Positions 48,712 through 62,539 of a DNA stretch of 64,000 bases are shown here, in pieces. Made by a program: the position numbers and the translations under genes. Numbering within the stretch: position 1 is the first letter of the stretch; every line of letters starts with the position of its first letter. The stretch comes from Lithospermum erythrorhizon. Taxonomy: Eukaryota; Streptophyta; Magnoliopsida; Boraginales; Boraginaceae. A model generated the notes under the pieces. That model did not search any database, was not told the DNA's origin, and saw only the letters and a list, made by a program, of their open reading frames with translations. The stretch is taken from assembly GCA_019722365.1 (NCBI GenBank), contig JADFUC010000852.1, forward strand, positions 1,612,001-1,676,000, given 5' to 3'.

Positions 48712-48812
48712 TCTTGATTAGAATTGTTAAAACTGACATAAATTGTATATATTTTATTTATTTTATTATCTTGATATGAAATCATAGATTTGTTTAAGAT
48801 CAATTACTGCCA

Positions 48813-49070
48813 AATACTAAAGTATTGTAACTCCCAATCACTAGAATTATCTTAAAATAAATTTTTAATGTGTGTTTATTATCATAATATTAAATAAATT
48901 AATTTGTTTACTTTATTTTATTTTAAGATAAATTATTATATGGAATACTAAGACTATTGTAACTCTCGAAATCACTATAAATTGTCTTACAATATAATTT
49001 TAATGTGTTTGTATTCTTTGATGTAAATGCATCAATTTGTTTACTTGTTTATTGTTTAGATCAATTATTA
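48813..49070. repeat. Two-copy tandem repeat, period about 128 bp
   Basis: Units at 48813-48938 and 48942-49068 share tactaa..tattgtaactc, then aatcacta, then ttgtctta or atctta, then tttttaatgtg, then atttgtttac and agatcaattatta. Part of an earlier copy is visible at 48770-48812. The core tgtaactccca also occurs at the left TRIM border (48030) and near 49672. Confidence 0.65.
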
Positions 49071-49853
49071 TTTATTTCAATAATAATATTTTTAGATTAT
49101 TTAATAATAATATTGACAATGATAATAATATAAATTTTATTTATAGTGAGGATTCAAATGTAGTCTACAAGTTGGAGTATTAATTTGGACATGAGCCTTA
49201 TTTAACAATTATCCAATGACAAAGAATTAAAATAAATTATAAAATTAATAATTCGTTATTACATTGAATTAGAATAAATATTAATACTTCCTTATTACAT
49301 TCATATTAACGTTTGAGAACTAAAAGCTTATAGCGATTGATCATTCCACATATAACTTTAAAAGTTTAAAGTCTATGATAAATAAATTTGATGAAGTGAT
49401 TTATAATATTTGTTATTAATGTCTTTACTAATCTTTAGTATTAATATAATAATGAGTACTCAATTCATGACAATATTTTTTATTCTATACTCAATGATAA
49501 TGTTAAGAGCCAAATAAATTATGCAAAAGGGTAATTCAAACTGATATTGCTATTTACAATGGTATATTTCATTTTCATTTATGCAATACAAATTATTTTA
49601 GATTTATATATTTAGACATATATTTATACCTTGATTAATAAAATGTGTAACTCCATGACATAATGAGTCATGTAACTCCCAGAATAACAATAATTTGTCT
49701 TAAAGAACTTAATAAACATTATTAAAAAGTAAAGAAAAATGCATGAATTAATTATTTATTTAAATGTAATTGAAGTTTGATAATCATTAAATTTTTTGTA
49801 ATTAGCTTTATTTAGGAGGAGTAATTTAGGTCTTACAAAAAATGGAAGAAACA
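49071..49853. other. AT-rich 3' flank of the AUG3 gene
   Basis: No gene. It contains one more diverged tgtaactcccagaataacaa motif near 49674 and probably the AUG3 3' UTR next to 49854. Confidence 0.4.
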
Positions 49854-52800
49854 TCATTCCACATCTACACTTTTATAAGGTATATAGACAGAAAAGTAGT
49901 GAATAACAGTGCGCCTAAAAGATGAAGACCTACGATGCCTGCAAAGCTCGAACTCGTGCTGTGAGTTTCGCCGGTTCCTCAGGCGCTCAGGTTGAAAATC
50001 CACGAACACTCTTCTCTGAAGTGCTATCTCTTGTGAATGATGCTTTTCAATCTGTGCATTAGGAAGCAATATATGAGTTACTGACAACCAATCCATCGAC
50101 GAATACTTGATATTTTGTAATTCAAACAAAAGGTGAATGTATGATCTATGATATATTATAGGCTATTTGTTAGTTATTTAGTTGTTTTATGAACTATAAA
50201 AATCAAGAGCTCATAATTTTGGAGGTAACATCCACCTAATTTGCAGAACATAAATCAACTCGTAAAAGGTTCTGAGGTATCTATCTTATTGTCAGTGCAA
50301 CGTATATACGAACTAGTAAAATACGAGTGTTAACAATAAGACTCATGCACATATCGACTGGTACAGATGCGTTTATGAGCTCTAAAAACAATACTTATGA
50401 AGGGGAGAAAGAAGAATGACCTCATTCTTGTTGCAGTGTTCGACCGTCACTTCTTCAACTGCTGTAGAAAGTTTGACATTGGCCTTCTCCATGTCATCAA
50501 GTTCCTTCATTAAGGTCTACACATAGGTACGAGACAATAAGATCGAAGCAGACATCAAATGAGGCCAATACGGGAACATAACAACTTGATGAATGCTAGA
50601 ATATAAATGAAACGTGACAATTAAGTTTCAAATATTTTGTTCCTTGCCATAATTTTCTCGATATTGCCGATACGGGAACATGAAATCAGTTGAATAACTA
50701 TCAACAAATTTGATGAATGAAAAAAAATAAATGAAACGTAACACTTATGTTTCAAACACTTTATTAACACTGGGCAAAATGGATTAAGAATTGATACATG
50801 TAAGTCTAGGATGACGTTTTCTAATAAATACTCTGTAAGTAGTAGAAATTATTAATGCTTAATTGCTTGTATATAAATATATAATAAACAAAACGACAGT
50901 AGAAAACAATTCAAATTGACTTGAACTGCTATAGGCCCTTATGTTGAAATATTGCAGTAAAAAGAGACAATATTGGTGACGGTTGTCGAAGATGCAAAAA
51001 GAAGTTGCTGCAGACTTCGAAGTAGGATGGACCTACAATTCACCCAAAAAAGAAGAATGATATATGTCCTCACACAACAAAATTTACCACCCAGACCTAT
51101 AAGAATGACATGGATCTCTACGTAAAAGTACGCTAATATCACACAGATAGAGTTAGGCACTTCAATGCTACCCCCATTACTGACTTCCCAAATAGCTGCT
51201 GGCCATTGCATTGATAGGGAAGCGCTTTCTTAATTATATAACAGGGTGGCAGCTCGGCCGTGCCAGATTACTTAATATCATTCAGTTCACGTAGCAAATA
51301 AAAAGGGTGATTAAGGAAGTCCATCTCTCATACATCCAACAGGAACTACAATCTTGCTTGGCAACAATGAGTGTAGGAAACAAACTATATGAAGATATCA
51401 TCCAAATCTCATTCTAAATTGAAAATCGAATTCAGTAGCGACCCGGTGGGGTGGGTGGGAGTAGTGGGACAACGTTAAACAAAGAGAACTCTACAGAATA
51501 ATATATGTATATAAATAAATAACTTACAGATCATTAATGCATCTGTTTCTGTCAGCTGGAAGGGTGTGTTCAAGGTCAGATTCTAGAGTCCTCAGCTCTG
51601 AATGAAGAGCCGATATCTGCTGAACAATTCCCGGTGCTGATACATATGTCGATAAACCAGCTTGAACATCTAAAGACGAATATAAATGTTAGCATGTTTT
51701 AATAAATTTCAAATTGTGGGATAAGAAGTTCAGTGTGTAGAAATAATTACTTGAATAGATGCTTAAAAGATCTCTTATTCCATGCAAGAGAGTATCTCGG
51801 TCATCAACTGCCCCTTGTTCTTGTACATCAGAAGCGGCTTGTATCAATGCCATATAACGACCCTAATGGATGCATTAATAACGCATATGAGAACATAATG
51901 AAGCTATGAATAGAACTTGACATTTTGATTAGTCACCCAAATGTCCATATGCTGAAAAAAGATTCAAGGTACTATGTACCACTCGCCCTCTAGTTGCTGA
52001 CAGGTATCCTTGCAACTCAGACTCAATAACTTTCAGAAGTGAAAATGCTCCAAGCATTGTCTTCTTTTCCATTTGGCATGCTATTTTGAGAAATTGATGC
52101 CGCACCAGTTGATTGATCAAATGATTTATGAACTGCAATGCAATAGTTCACAAGATACATAAGACAAGTGCATGGCATACTTAATGGTTCACTGATTTAA
52201 AAGTCACATCCAAGTAGGGTTCCAACAAGTTAACATATTGAGATCACTTCTAGATTACATATGTTCTAGCACAGTATAGGGTGAACTAACTAGGAGCAAA
52301 TAGTTGGCTGGAATGTACTACAACCAATTTCTCTTATTAGCAAGGTAACGGATCATAAAAGCATGCAGTTGTAAGTTGTTTTCTCATCTCCTGATGTTCG
52401 ACCTTGCACTCAATTCACATATCTGTTTCTCCATTTTCTCCTATCATGATCAACTGTTCATAAAAACCTACTCGAACAGCATGCAGTAAGACCAAGGATT
52501 ACTAAAAGAACCATAGAACTCTCCTGCAACTTCTTTATCGGGTGGGATCACATGCTTCCATATGAATCTCAAAGTTTGAAACAGATGAGTGTAAATATTA
52601 TCTGGCGCTACAATCCCTTCCTATATTTTTTACGCTTAAGAGACAGCAACAACATGATTTTTTATTTATTAATAACAACAGTTTCATTGCAACACCTTCA
52701 AGTTTTCTCACCAACTAATGTGAATGAGCAGTTATGCAATTTCCTTTTTAGAATAAAATTCAACACATACCGCTTTTTGCATACTAATATAATACTCTTG

Positions 52801-55800
52801 TCGCATGACCTTGAGATCATAATCACCTGCACAAGATAATGACATGGATGAGGACTAGTAGATAAGAGTAAGGGAAATGAAGATGACGGTTACTATAGGG
52901 CATAACCAAGAGTATTAGGGGACCTATACCTTGCAAGATATATGTGTCTTGCAATTGCGCCAGCTCCAAACAAATATCAGGAACAGTCTCAGAGAAGAAC
53001 AGTATAAGGAAAGATATATAAGCAACTTAAATGAAGAGGAAAAAAGTAATACATAAGCAACATACATTGAAGAGGAAAATAAGTAAGCAAAGATGCTTAA
53101 GAGATCCAAGAAATAAAGCTCCACTATGTGGTTTCAATCAAATATGCCTTGTTCTTATACAAACCTCAGAGGAATGCTTTACTCTTCTTTCAGATATAGA
53201 GTTTTCTTCTCCACCAAGTTCAGCATGCTTTCTCCTGTCATTTGAAGAAAAAGTAAGTGAATGCCACAAATTTAATGTTAAAAATTCGAAGATGTGTTTA
53301 GGGACATTTTATCTCCTTAGAATTCCTCACTCTCAACAAGAGAGAAGAGGGCATTTACAACATCACAGGAGTACAAAACTTCAATAAATAAAGAAATTCC
53401 ATTTTGCAAGAAGACAGTCAGTCACTAAGTCTAGAATGGCTAATAAATCAATAGAAATGTACCAGTCAAAGAAAGTTTATATTGTGTTTAAGCAAAAAAG
53501 GACCAAATTCTGAAGTGTCTATATAAAACATCAGATGAAGAGCACTACAATATAATATCTTAGCATTGAGCTGAAATAATATATGGCACACAATAATGCA
53601 TCAGAAAACCACAAGATCTACCTGAGAGAGTGAAGATCAAGATGAATGTGGGCTTCATCTGACGTTACTTGAGATTTAAGTGTCATGAGAATAGCTTGCT
53701 GCTTTGCATTCTCAACCTGAGCTTCTACCCACTGCCTTTCACTTGGCCCGAATCTAATACACACAACTAGGCAGTCATCAAAATATGGAAATGGATATTA
53801 TTAACAGATACTTTGTGGGGAAACAGACCCAATCCTTGTAAGTTAGTCTTATACAATCAGACGTTTGAGCTTCAACAAGAGATACTGACAAACAAGGTAT
53901 ACAATGTTCATTTCATAGTCTATAAGGTCATTTCATAATATTATCATTCTCTTCACCCAATTTACTATCTGACCCTTGCACAGAGTTATATAACAGGGAT
54001 GTCAATTCTCATATTATGTTTAACAATCTTAGTTCCAACAGCTACAGATGAAAAGAAATAAGGCACTTACATAGAACGAAGACGTTGCAATTCAGACACA
54101 CGATGATGATGTGATTTTTCAAGGTCTGCCCATAGAGATAGGAATTATTAGTCGGCAATAATTTTATTTTTATAAACCAGTTCAGGACCTATCAATAGAA
54201 ACAAACCAAGTGTTTGGAAACAGTTTTTTTCTACAGCTCATAAATAAGGTTTCATAAGAGAAACCTCCAAGTCCGGTCTATTTTTTGTAGGAACATAGCA
54301 AATAAGCTGCTTGCTTTTCTCAAAAAATATGTTTTTAAACACCCTATAAAACCTACAAGCTGGGGCCACGAAACATGGAAAGCATTATCCCTATTCTTTA
54401 GGATACCATTAGATTCAGTTCAACATTTCAACTTTCATCCATGCATCATAGCATATCAATAGATATCTATATTAATATATAGAATAACGAGGGGTGAGAG
54501 AGGGGATACCTCTAACCAAGACATTTGATACCTCCTCAAGATTCACCCAAGAACATTTAGATTTGCCCTCTTCTGCCACTAACCTGTAAGGGCCCTGAAT
54601 CATTTAACAAACAAAGAAGAGGTTGGATGCCATTCCCTGTTTGGGTCATCCTATGACCATTATCAACGCAGTAAGAAAATTAATGTAAATTTTCTACAAC
54701 CCTTCAATATAAAAGCACCGGCTATCAAGCGCATGGAAGTCGCACAAACTCAAAGGAATGTGTTACTGATTAATATTTTGATTAAAAGAAATTTAATGAA
54801 TGACAGAGAAAACATTAATAGTTTCCAAAAATATACCGTGTCAAGTTGCTTCGCAAACCAATTGTTTAACTCCTTCATGCAAGAGGCATCCTCAAGCAAA
54901 TATGAGTGGAAATCAGAGTAAGCTAAATAGATTCCGTCAACTGCCAAAATAAACGAAAAGGAAGACTTGGAAAATCAATAACAGAAACATTATTATATAG
55001 TAACCAATAATACATAGATATAACTATTTAATCAGTTTTTTTCTTCTCATCAACATTACCACTAAAGAAGAAAGACCAGGAGAATAACAATCGAGAAGAT
55101 AACAACATCACATGTAGTAATTGTGAGCCGGTAATACAATGAAAGTTCTCATAATAAAAAAATTGAAAGATAATTGGAAGGCAATATAGAAAAAGACCTT
55201 GCACCACATTTTTGTCATACATAATTCGTTTCTTTTAGGTATATATGTGACTGCTAACTTAAGTTTGGAACCTTGGATGTCAAATGCACCCGCACCCTGA
55301 ACAAAGGAAACAAAACAATGCCGCATACAAATAGGGCGGAAAACAAACAAACACCCAACCACTAAATAAACATTTGCAAAGAATAAAAAGGCACCTTCTC
55401 CAGAATGGTAATGAGCCAGTTCTTGTGCTGTTGAAGCCATCCTTCCAAGGACTCCATTCATCTAAACATAGTGAAAAAGAATTATGATCTTATAGAGTAT
55501 TTAGTGGCAATCGATATTGGACTTGTATCACGGAAAGTAGTGATGAAGAAGAGTGGCATAGGAAGCTCTTTAGCATGTCTAAGTCACAAGATATCCACCA
55601 ATAGCAGTAAACAAACACTGTCACATAACTGGCTCATAGAGAAAAGATAAATGAAAAGTAGTATGTCAGAACAAGGTGAGTGTGTTCATGAAGACAACAA
55701 AGTAGTTAGACAAGAACTTGGCCTCATCAGCATACCTCCAAGTTCCTTGTCGACAGGCTATCTTCTAGAGTTCCAAGTTGCCCATTTACAATAGTTGTTG

Positions 55801-58033
55801 CTGCTAACCGTGCCCTTCTTCCTTGTGTTAGGGATGAAGCCTGTCCAGTCAGCATGTCATGCTGAGACTCCAGACGCCTGAGCTGTTTCTGCAGCTCTAA
55901 AGCTTCAGTTTTTAGCGCGATCGTTGAATCCCTGAGAGCAAATGTGAAACATTACAATGGAAGCCATGTACTAGGATGCATAACTATCAATTTTCAACTA
56001 AGATGACAGATCTCCTTGAAGTTTTTATTAGTGATAAATGAAGATTTTGATGGCACAGCGCCACAACATATATGGTACAACAAGTTAATAAGAAATAAAT
56101 CTCTACAGTAATTAAATAAATGTTGGCATGACAGTCTATATAGAGTGCTCCTTTTTTCCTGATCAAAGTGAAATGTTGGCATGAACTTTCTGAATTGTAG
56201 ATGGTCGAACTCTTGCTGTTAACTTTTATCTCATCTAGAAGAATAATTATTGTAGTAGCAAGTGCATTCACACTTTCTATAGACATAATTTTAGAAAAAG
56301 ACATGAACTCGGTGATAGATGGTTTATTTCATCTGCTCGCAAACAAGATGTTATATTCAGTTACAACCCAGTATTTCCAATCCATAAAAATTTTTCAAAT
56401 GAAGTCCTATAAATTGTTGCATAGGTAAGAGTTAAAGAAACTACTACCTTATGTCTTTTAATCCTTCTTCGGTTCCAAAAACTGCCTCTTGGTCATCTCT
56501 TCTAACTGAAAAGGCGGAAATGCTATCATATGCAAAGTCCAAGTCTTCTCCCTATCAAAGCAAGAAAGAGTTTCAGTTTATGAATGTAGATCCATCTGTT
56601 ACGGCAAATACATGTATACGACCAGATCAAAATTAAGAAAAACTTCACAACATTAAACATACGACGGTAAGGAATCACCTCCAAAAGTTTCCCTTCTTGT
56701 AGTAATTGCTCATACCTGTAACCACTCCAAACAACCAATGCATCAGTGACAACTCATTCCACTAGAATAGAAGAACAGAGAAAACAACTAAATAAAATTT
56801 GGAAGAAACTATATTCAATTGCTCGTCACAAAACAAATTGCATCGCAGAGGAGTTGATATAACCATATCCAAGTACGCGACTTTTAGGTTTCACGGAAGA
56901 CATTACGCAACATAAAGCTAAATGGACACGTCAGTATCCATATTACTGGACCGCACTCAGTAAGATAAGTCTAGCTTTGTTTTTGGTTTGGTCACAAAAC
57001 AAATTTGAACTAAGAACTTCTAAAGCCAACAGTTTATCAAATTGAAGAAAACATAGCCAAACTGATGCTAAGTAATCAAACGAAAACAACTAAACCTAAT
57101 TCTCCAGCCACATAATGCTCAACTTCCCAAAAATAGCAAAGTATCAAAGCCAATTCATAAGTATCATACCAATCAAATTGTTAATAATGTATGTTCCACC
57201 CTAAAGCCAATTGTGTAGCACATGAACATATAAAACACCTCGTATACTTACTTAATACATTAAATGTTCTCGACTTCTGGTTCAGCGCAAAGTAATCATA
57301 ACGGCTCCAAAAATAAATTACATCCTCATTTATAACACTACATGAGAAATAACACTCGCATACAAAACATGTTATCACAAATTCAATGTGGTACGAGTTC
57401 TTCTTTAATAGCACTACTCAAACACGATTAAAATATAACACAACGAATTTGAGCTACGAACTTCTAAAGGCAACAGTTCACCCAATTGAACAAAGCATAG
57501 TCAAACCGAAGCCACGTAATCAAACGACAACAACTAAACCTAATTCACCTTTCCCAAAATAGTCACGTATCAAAGCCATTCATAAGTAAATTAACAATTG
57601 TGTAGCCCGCTATCATATAAACCATCTCATATGCTCAATATATTCAACTTGTGACGGGCTCTCGTTCAATACAAATTACTGAAAAAACGAGTCCATAATT
57701 TTACTATGCGACACTCTGTGTTACATTCAGCTAACTTCATGTCCCGTGTTTTATTTTATATTTTAAAAGTAATATATTAAAATAAACAAAACATGTGTGA
57801 AGGACGACTTAAATCTTAACGGATTATAACACATAAAAAGAGGAGGGGAGAAATAACTGATGAAGTTGTTCGGGGGAGAGGACATTAGAGGGACGGAGAC
57901 TAGAGCAAAGCCAATCGAGAACGGGTCTAGCGTCGTCGTATTGAAATGGCCACTCCAAACTGTCTGGGTCGAGTGATGAGTGACCTTCGTAACCCAATTC
58001 CCCCAATAATCCGCATAATTCAGCGCCGCTCAT
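49854..58033 (-). CDS. AUG3: Augmin complex subunit 3 (HAUS3 homologue)
   Basis: AUG3 is a coiled-coil subunit of the eight-part augmin complex, which recruits gamma-tubulin to existing microtubules in spindle, phragmoplast and cortex. Eighteen minus-strand exons join in phase: 57858-58033, 56679-56715, 56448-56551, 55736-55931, 55395-55461, 54837-54940, 54510-54594, 54071-54125, 53622-53753, 53165-53234, 52930-52987, 52771-52826, 51980-52132, 51751-51862, 51528-51669, 50981-51032, 50421-50516, 49854-50051. The product starts [17 protein letters not shown] and contains [51 protein letters not shown] and QRRVFVDF. Length is about 630 residues against 617 in Arabidopsis as I remember it. The last two donors (GTCACC, GTCATT) are weak, and exon 16 may be misjudged because about eight family residues after SSTT are missing. 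In the last exon one base appears lost near 49972: the in-frame tail is [11 protein letters not shown]..., while the next frame gives the conserved [13 protein letters not shown] and a stop at 49930-49932. Confidence 0.92.
49930..50051 (-). other. AUG3: AUG3 last exon with apparent one-base deletion
   Basis: The exon encodes [19 protein letters not shown], then QPERLRN. Here the frame that matches the family changes: a CG where CAG (Gln) is expected shifts the remaining 13 codons. The old frame runs on to 49854 and adds an unrelated basic tail. A two-codon in-frame loss (family FFCNPE, here FQPE) precedes it. Real mutation and sequencing error cannot be separated here. Confidence 0.7.
50555..50775. 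repeat. Diverged duplication inside an AUG3 intron
   Basis: Within the intron 50517-50980, the anchors gatacgggaacat, gatgaatg, aaatgaaacgt and tttcaaa occur in the same order at about 50568-50636 and 50668-50760. It is a local tandem duplication of roughly 100 bp. Confidence 0.6.
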
Positions 58034-59785
58034 ATTTTATTGTTGCCCAGATCTGTAGCCGATTGCTAGTGCAGGTTGCTAATGGAGCTCCAGATTGGAA
58101 GTTATAATAGTCGCCAATGGGCGTAGGTTAAAGAGGTAGATTGGAGAAGAAGAGTTGGAGTTACACTATATGGAGTGGTATTGATATGAGTCAGTTTTTT
58201 AGTACTATATCGAGTTATTCCTCAATAATTTATACATAAAAACGCCAAAAATTTATAATTAAGAGGGCAACGATGGTGTATATGATTCATATGTAGCTTA
58301 TGCGCATTATCAAAATTGCTTCTGATATTAACACACAGACGAAGTCCTGACTCGATAATTCATCGAGAACTAATCGAAGGCTTTTCGAATCCTGATTAAC
58401 CCTAGCACCTCCCCTATATATCAAAAGTACCTAGAATAGTTGGGTATAACAAATGAAGCCATCATGAGCGAACATAAAGATAAATATAGACATATTCATA
58501 TAATTAATATAGGATAAGACTTGGATTGTTTTGATTTGATTTTGAATATACTTCTTCTGAAGGTGACTTTCATATCTGTTACAGGGCGAGGTTGCCTTCT
58601 GCTACAAGGCAACCTTACCAGAATGAGTATTCGCTTTTGCAACCATCGTCAGAAGGAGTACTCACATATAAATACTACTGGGAATTAGCACAACGAAAAA
58701 CATCTTCCAAGTAATTGAAGCTAGCTACAGTTCAAGAGTATGGCTGTGTAGTAGAAATTTCAACCTTTGGAATAACATTTTCAAACAAATTATTCAAAAG
58801 CAAAGAAAGTAATACGACAAATAAGTAGTACTACATAAACGAGATAATATCAATCCAAGCATCAATAAAGAACGCAAATACTTATCAAAACCATATGTTA
58901 TATAACATAAAATGTATAATTGAACATTACAAAACCAGTATTCGTTCAAAGTGAGACTCAATAATAATTAAGAATCTAATCACAAAAATAATTTATGGAT
59001 TCACATCAATCATACTGCGCCCACATGACCATACCAAGAATAGAATGTGCCTCACTTATTTCGTAGCCTCAAATTAATAATGTTGTTTATTTATTATATA
59101 ATGGAGTATTCAAACCATACTAGCCAGATAAATGTATTTGGCTTATTCATACTTTGCATTGCTCACCCAAGACGCTTTTAGCCAGAAATCTTACAATCTC
59201 AATATATTTTATTATACATCATATTTAAGACCCTTTCTTTATGTTTTACATTTAACAAATACATTAACTTTTAATACTAACTTACTAAGTAGTCTAAGTT
59301 TTTTATTTTAAATTAAATTTAGCAATCAATAATTTAAGGCTTTGATTTTTATTTAAAATAAATAATAATCTATTTTTTAAAAAACTTTTTTCAATCTTTA
59401 AACAATTTATAGTTGTATAAGCAAATTTTAAAAAATAATGTGGAGTATTATGTTAACTCTTCGAGATGAATTTAATTATGATTCATCAAGTTCATAAAAT
59501 TTGTAATATGAATTCATATGCTAATATTATTTTTATTGTATTAAGCTATATAATTTTAAATTTCAAGTATTATTAATGTTACTTTGTAATTTCATAGTAC
59601 TACGTATGTGTTTATTATAAGATGTTACATGAAAAATTCTATCTAGATATGAAAAAAGATAAAATGTGAACAAAATTAGTTACTTTTATGTTTCATTTTT
59701 ATTACTCCGTAAATAATAATATAATTGATACAAATTAAAAGTTATTAAAAAAGATTAAAAATTACTAAAATTGTTATGAATATAA
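58034..59785. other. AUG3 promoter side and gene-free DNA
   Basis: 58034-58200 should hold the AUG3 5' UTR and promoter. At 58592-58614 gttgcctt and aaggcaac form a perfect 8-bp inverted repeat around seven bases, upstream of a TATA-like catataaatac (58667). That pair may be part of an LTR fragment. 58700-59785 is AT-rich without recognisable features. Confidence 0.4.
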
Positions 59786-59789
59786 CTAT

Positions 59790-60005
59790 AAACAATGTAA
59801 ATAGATAGAGAATAAGAGAAAGGAGAGGAATACATTTTATTGATTGATATCAAATACATTACAAAGCTCGCCTATTTATGCGCTTCAAGCTTACAATATA
59901 TACAGAAATACTGACTCGAGCAAACAAGAAAGAAATTTCTTTCATCAATCCATCTCATTTCTTACTACACGCCACATATATTATTTTCCATAACACTCTC
60001 CCTGA
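59790..60005 (-). repeat. 3' LTR of a minus-strand copia element
   Basis: Contains gatatcaaatacattacaaa, then atttatgcgc, then atacagaatactga-like and ctcg anchors that recur at 63520-63640. It ends before the acactctccctgacgtc stretch, the usual junction of copia LTR and 3' untranslated region. Confidence 0.6.
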
Positions 60006-62539
60006 CGTCTAATCATCAAAAGCACATGTTTCGTTAAAACTTTACTAGAAAAACCGCTTGGGACAAAACCTCAAATAGTTTAAAAGACGTATATTTGTAA
60101 TATACGCATAAATGTCATTACCATTAAAACCTTAATAGAAACTTATCGACAAAAAACCACGACAAGAAAAATAGTACAACGCCAAGGCTAACTCCCCCTC
60201 GCTTACCTCCTCACATCACTGACATTTTTAGTCGACGTTGTTCCACATACTTTCGGATAACTTCTCGCCGAATGTCGAGGTAGCTTAATTCTAGTAATAA
60301 TATCTACTAGATTTATCACGTGAGCGAATTTGTTGAACATCAATCGCTACAAGGCCGCTCCTCGGACTCAAATTTTCAAACGACAAACCACAAAGAATAT
60401 AGATCTCACCGGATCATGCTTATCAACACATTCACGAAGTTTCTTCTCGAGTATTTTATAATTTCTACGCTTTGGATGACGTTGTCGAGTATAAATTTTT
60501 GTTTTGTATATCACCATAAAATACATCACTATTAGTAAATAAAATATCATTTATTCTATCCTCCAATGTAGATCATATCAATATCATGCATTCGCAAAAC
60601 CAATCGCTTCTATAAATCGAAATGTGACTTAAAGACACTTATATACGGTACTTTCTGATCATATAATTCTTTTGTATTTTCTCTTGGTACAATTCTAACC
60701 AATGTTCATATTTGGTGATACTACAATTATCGATGTTCAACATGATTTATTCAAGGTATCAGATCCTCAAATTCCCCTCTTCAAAAGGATTAAATCCTTT
60801 AAAGTTTCCTTCAGCAGAGTTTCAATAATATTTAAGTCATAAATAAATCTTCATTATCACAAACTTTATCATGATCAAGACATGTAAATAATGACACATG
60901 TAAGATCATCTGTGATAACCTTGTTTAAGCTTAACAATCACTAGAAAACCCTGAAAAACACCTGTTTTAAAGAGTTAAATATTTCTCTTTGTATATGGTT
61001 TAAGTAAAGTTTGCTCATTAAAAATCTTTTAATGGTAAAAACTCCGTAAAAAAAGTCAATATTTAAAAAAAGAGACAATGATATCATACATATGTCCTCT
61101 CCTGCGAATCATCGTATATATTATTCAAGTAGAAAAATCCAAATAACGCATCGATATTATTCAATATCGCATTTATTATACAATCATGTTTTCATTATAA
61201 GATATATACTAGAATCGATACTTTAGGATCAAGTTCATATCTTCCATATTTAGATTTTTATCTCTTAAGTATCTCATTTGAAACGATGAACATTTCTATC
61301 ACGCCAATTGAAATTAGCTTCTATATATCTTTACAAGGTATTTCGACTAAAAATCCTTTTTATAAATACGTTGATCGACAACTAAGAACTCTACGCGAGT
61401 TCTCGTACTAACTTACTCATGATAATCTAGTCACCGAGAACTCTTCTGGAGTCTCAATAAATTATAATAGCTCTTCAATAGTATCATGATTATTCTGACC
61501 ATCACGATTTAAAAAATGATTAAATCATAAATCTATGTAAGATCAATATAAACTTACATTAATAATTCAAATACATCATACACATAATAAGTAAACAAAT
61601 AGATCATATAATCACATAATACATAATATAAATATAGAGTTAAACATGTATGGCATACTATGTGATGCATCAGATATACTTGCTGACATCGAATAAATGA
61701 TCATGCAAATAAATGTCTAATAACGCAGTCAACTTGTAATCCATCTTCGTGACGGCTTTTAAATATTCAAATATTTTCACTTTAACTCACCGAGTTAAGT
61801 TTCCGCGGATACGATTGCGTTTCCAAGATCATGACTTTTTCTTACGATACTCAATCCTTATACATGTATTCACGTATAAGTATTTCAAAGATGCTATATT
61901 ATACGTCATATACGCACAAATAGGCTATATTTTATTGCTACCAAACATATATATAATTTTGATACCTTTCCATCACAAAACAGATGACACTTTATAATCC
62001 AAGTAATAGCTTTTAAGACAAATCTTTTCAAGCAGAAATCTTATTTTAGTTATTTGCACATATACCCAATATATAATGTGAGTAGTATCATATTTGATTA
62101 ATTTCTGTCTAAATTTCACTTCTATAGCGAAGTTTCGTTAAATTGCATAAGTATATATTTCACTAGTATCATATTTCATTAGACTTCGAAGTCTAAATTT
62201 CTCACTCTTATATAATGAAGTTTCGCTTTTACTCTTAATCATATTTTCTATTTCGTCATTCATTCATATATATATATATATTTATATATATCTACTCACT
62301 CTAAGGAGATAGATTTCTATCCTCATATCGTTTCATTATATGTAGCCTTAATTTATTGTCTAATTCTTTAATTTTGGTTCCACCATGTTCACGATAACTC
62401 CTAGATCTCATTATACCATGAATTTTGTTATGTAAATGCTGCTCTAGACATTGGGAAAAGTTTAGCTTATTCATGATATATTTGTCGGGAAATCGCAAAT
62501 CGATTCATATAATCGTCACATGACAATCGTTATAACAAT
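60006..62539 (-). mobile_element. Degenerate copia interior (3' UTR and pol end)
   Basis: 60010-60200 has the stretch with aaaactttactagaaaaacc, then gggacaaaacct, then actccccctcg that plant copia elements carry between pol and the 3' LTR in this orientation. On the minus strand 60235-60330 reads ATSTFGEKL, resembling the LPTSTFxKL C-terminus of copia pol. Beyond 60540 pol is too decayed to read. Confidence 0.5.
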
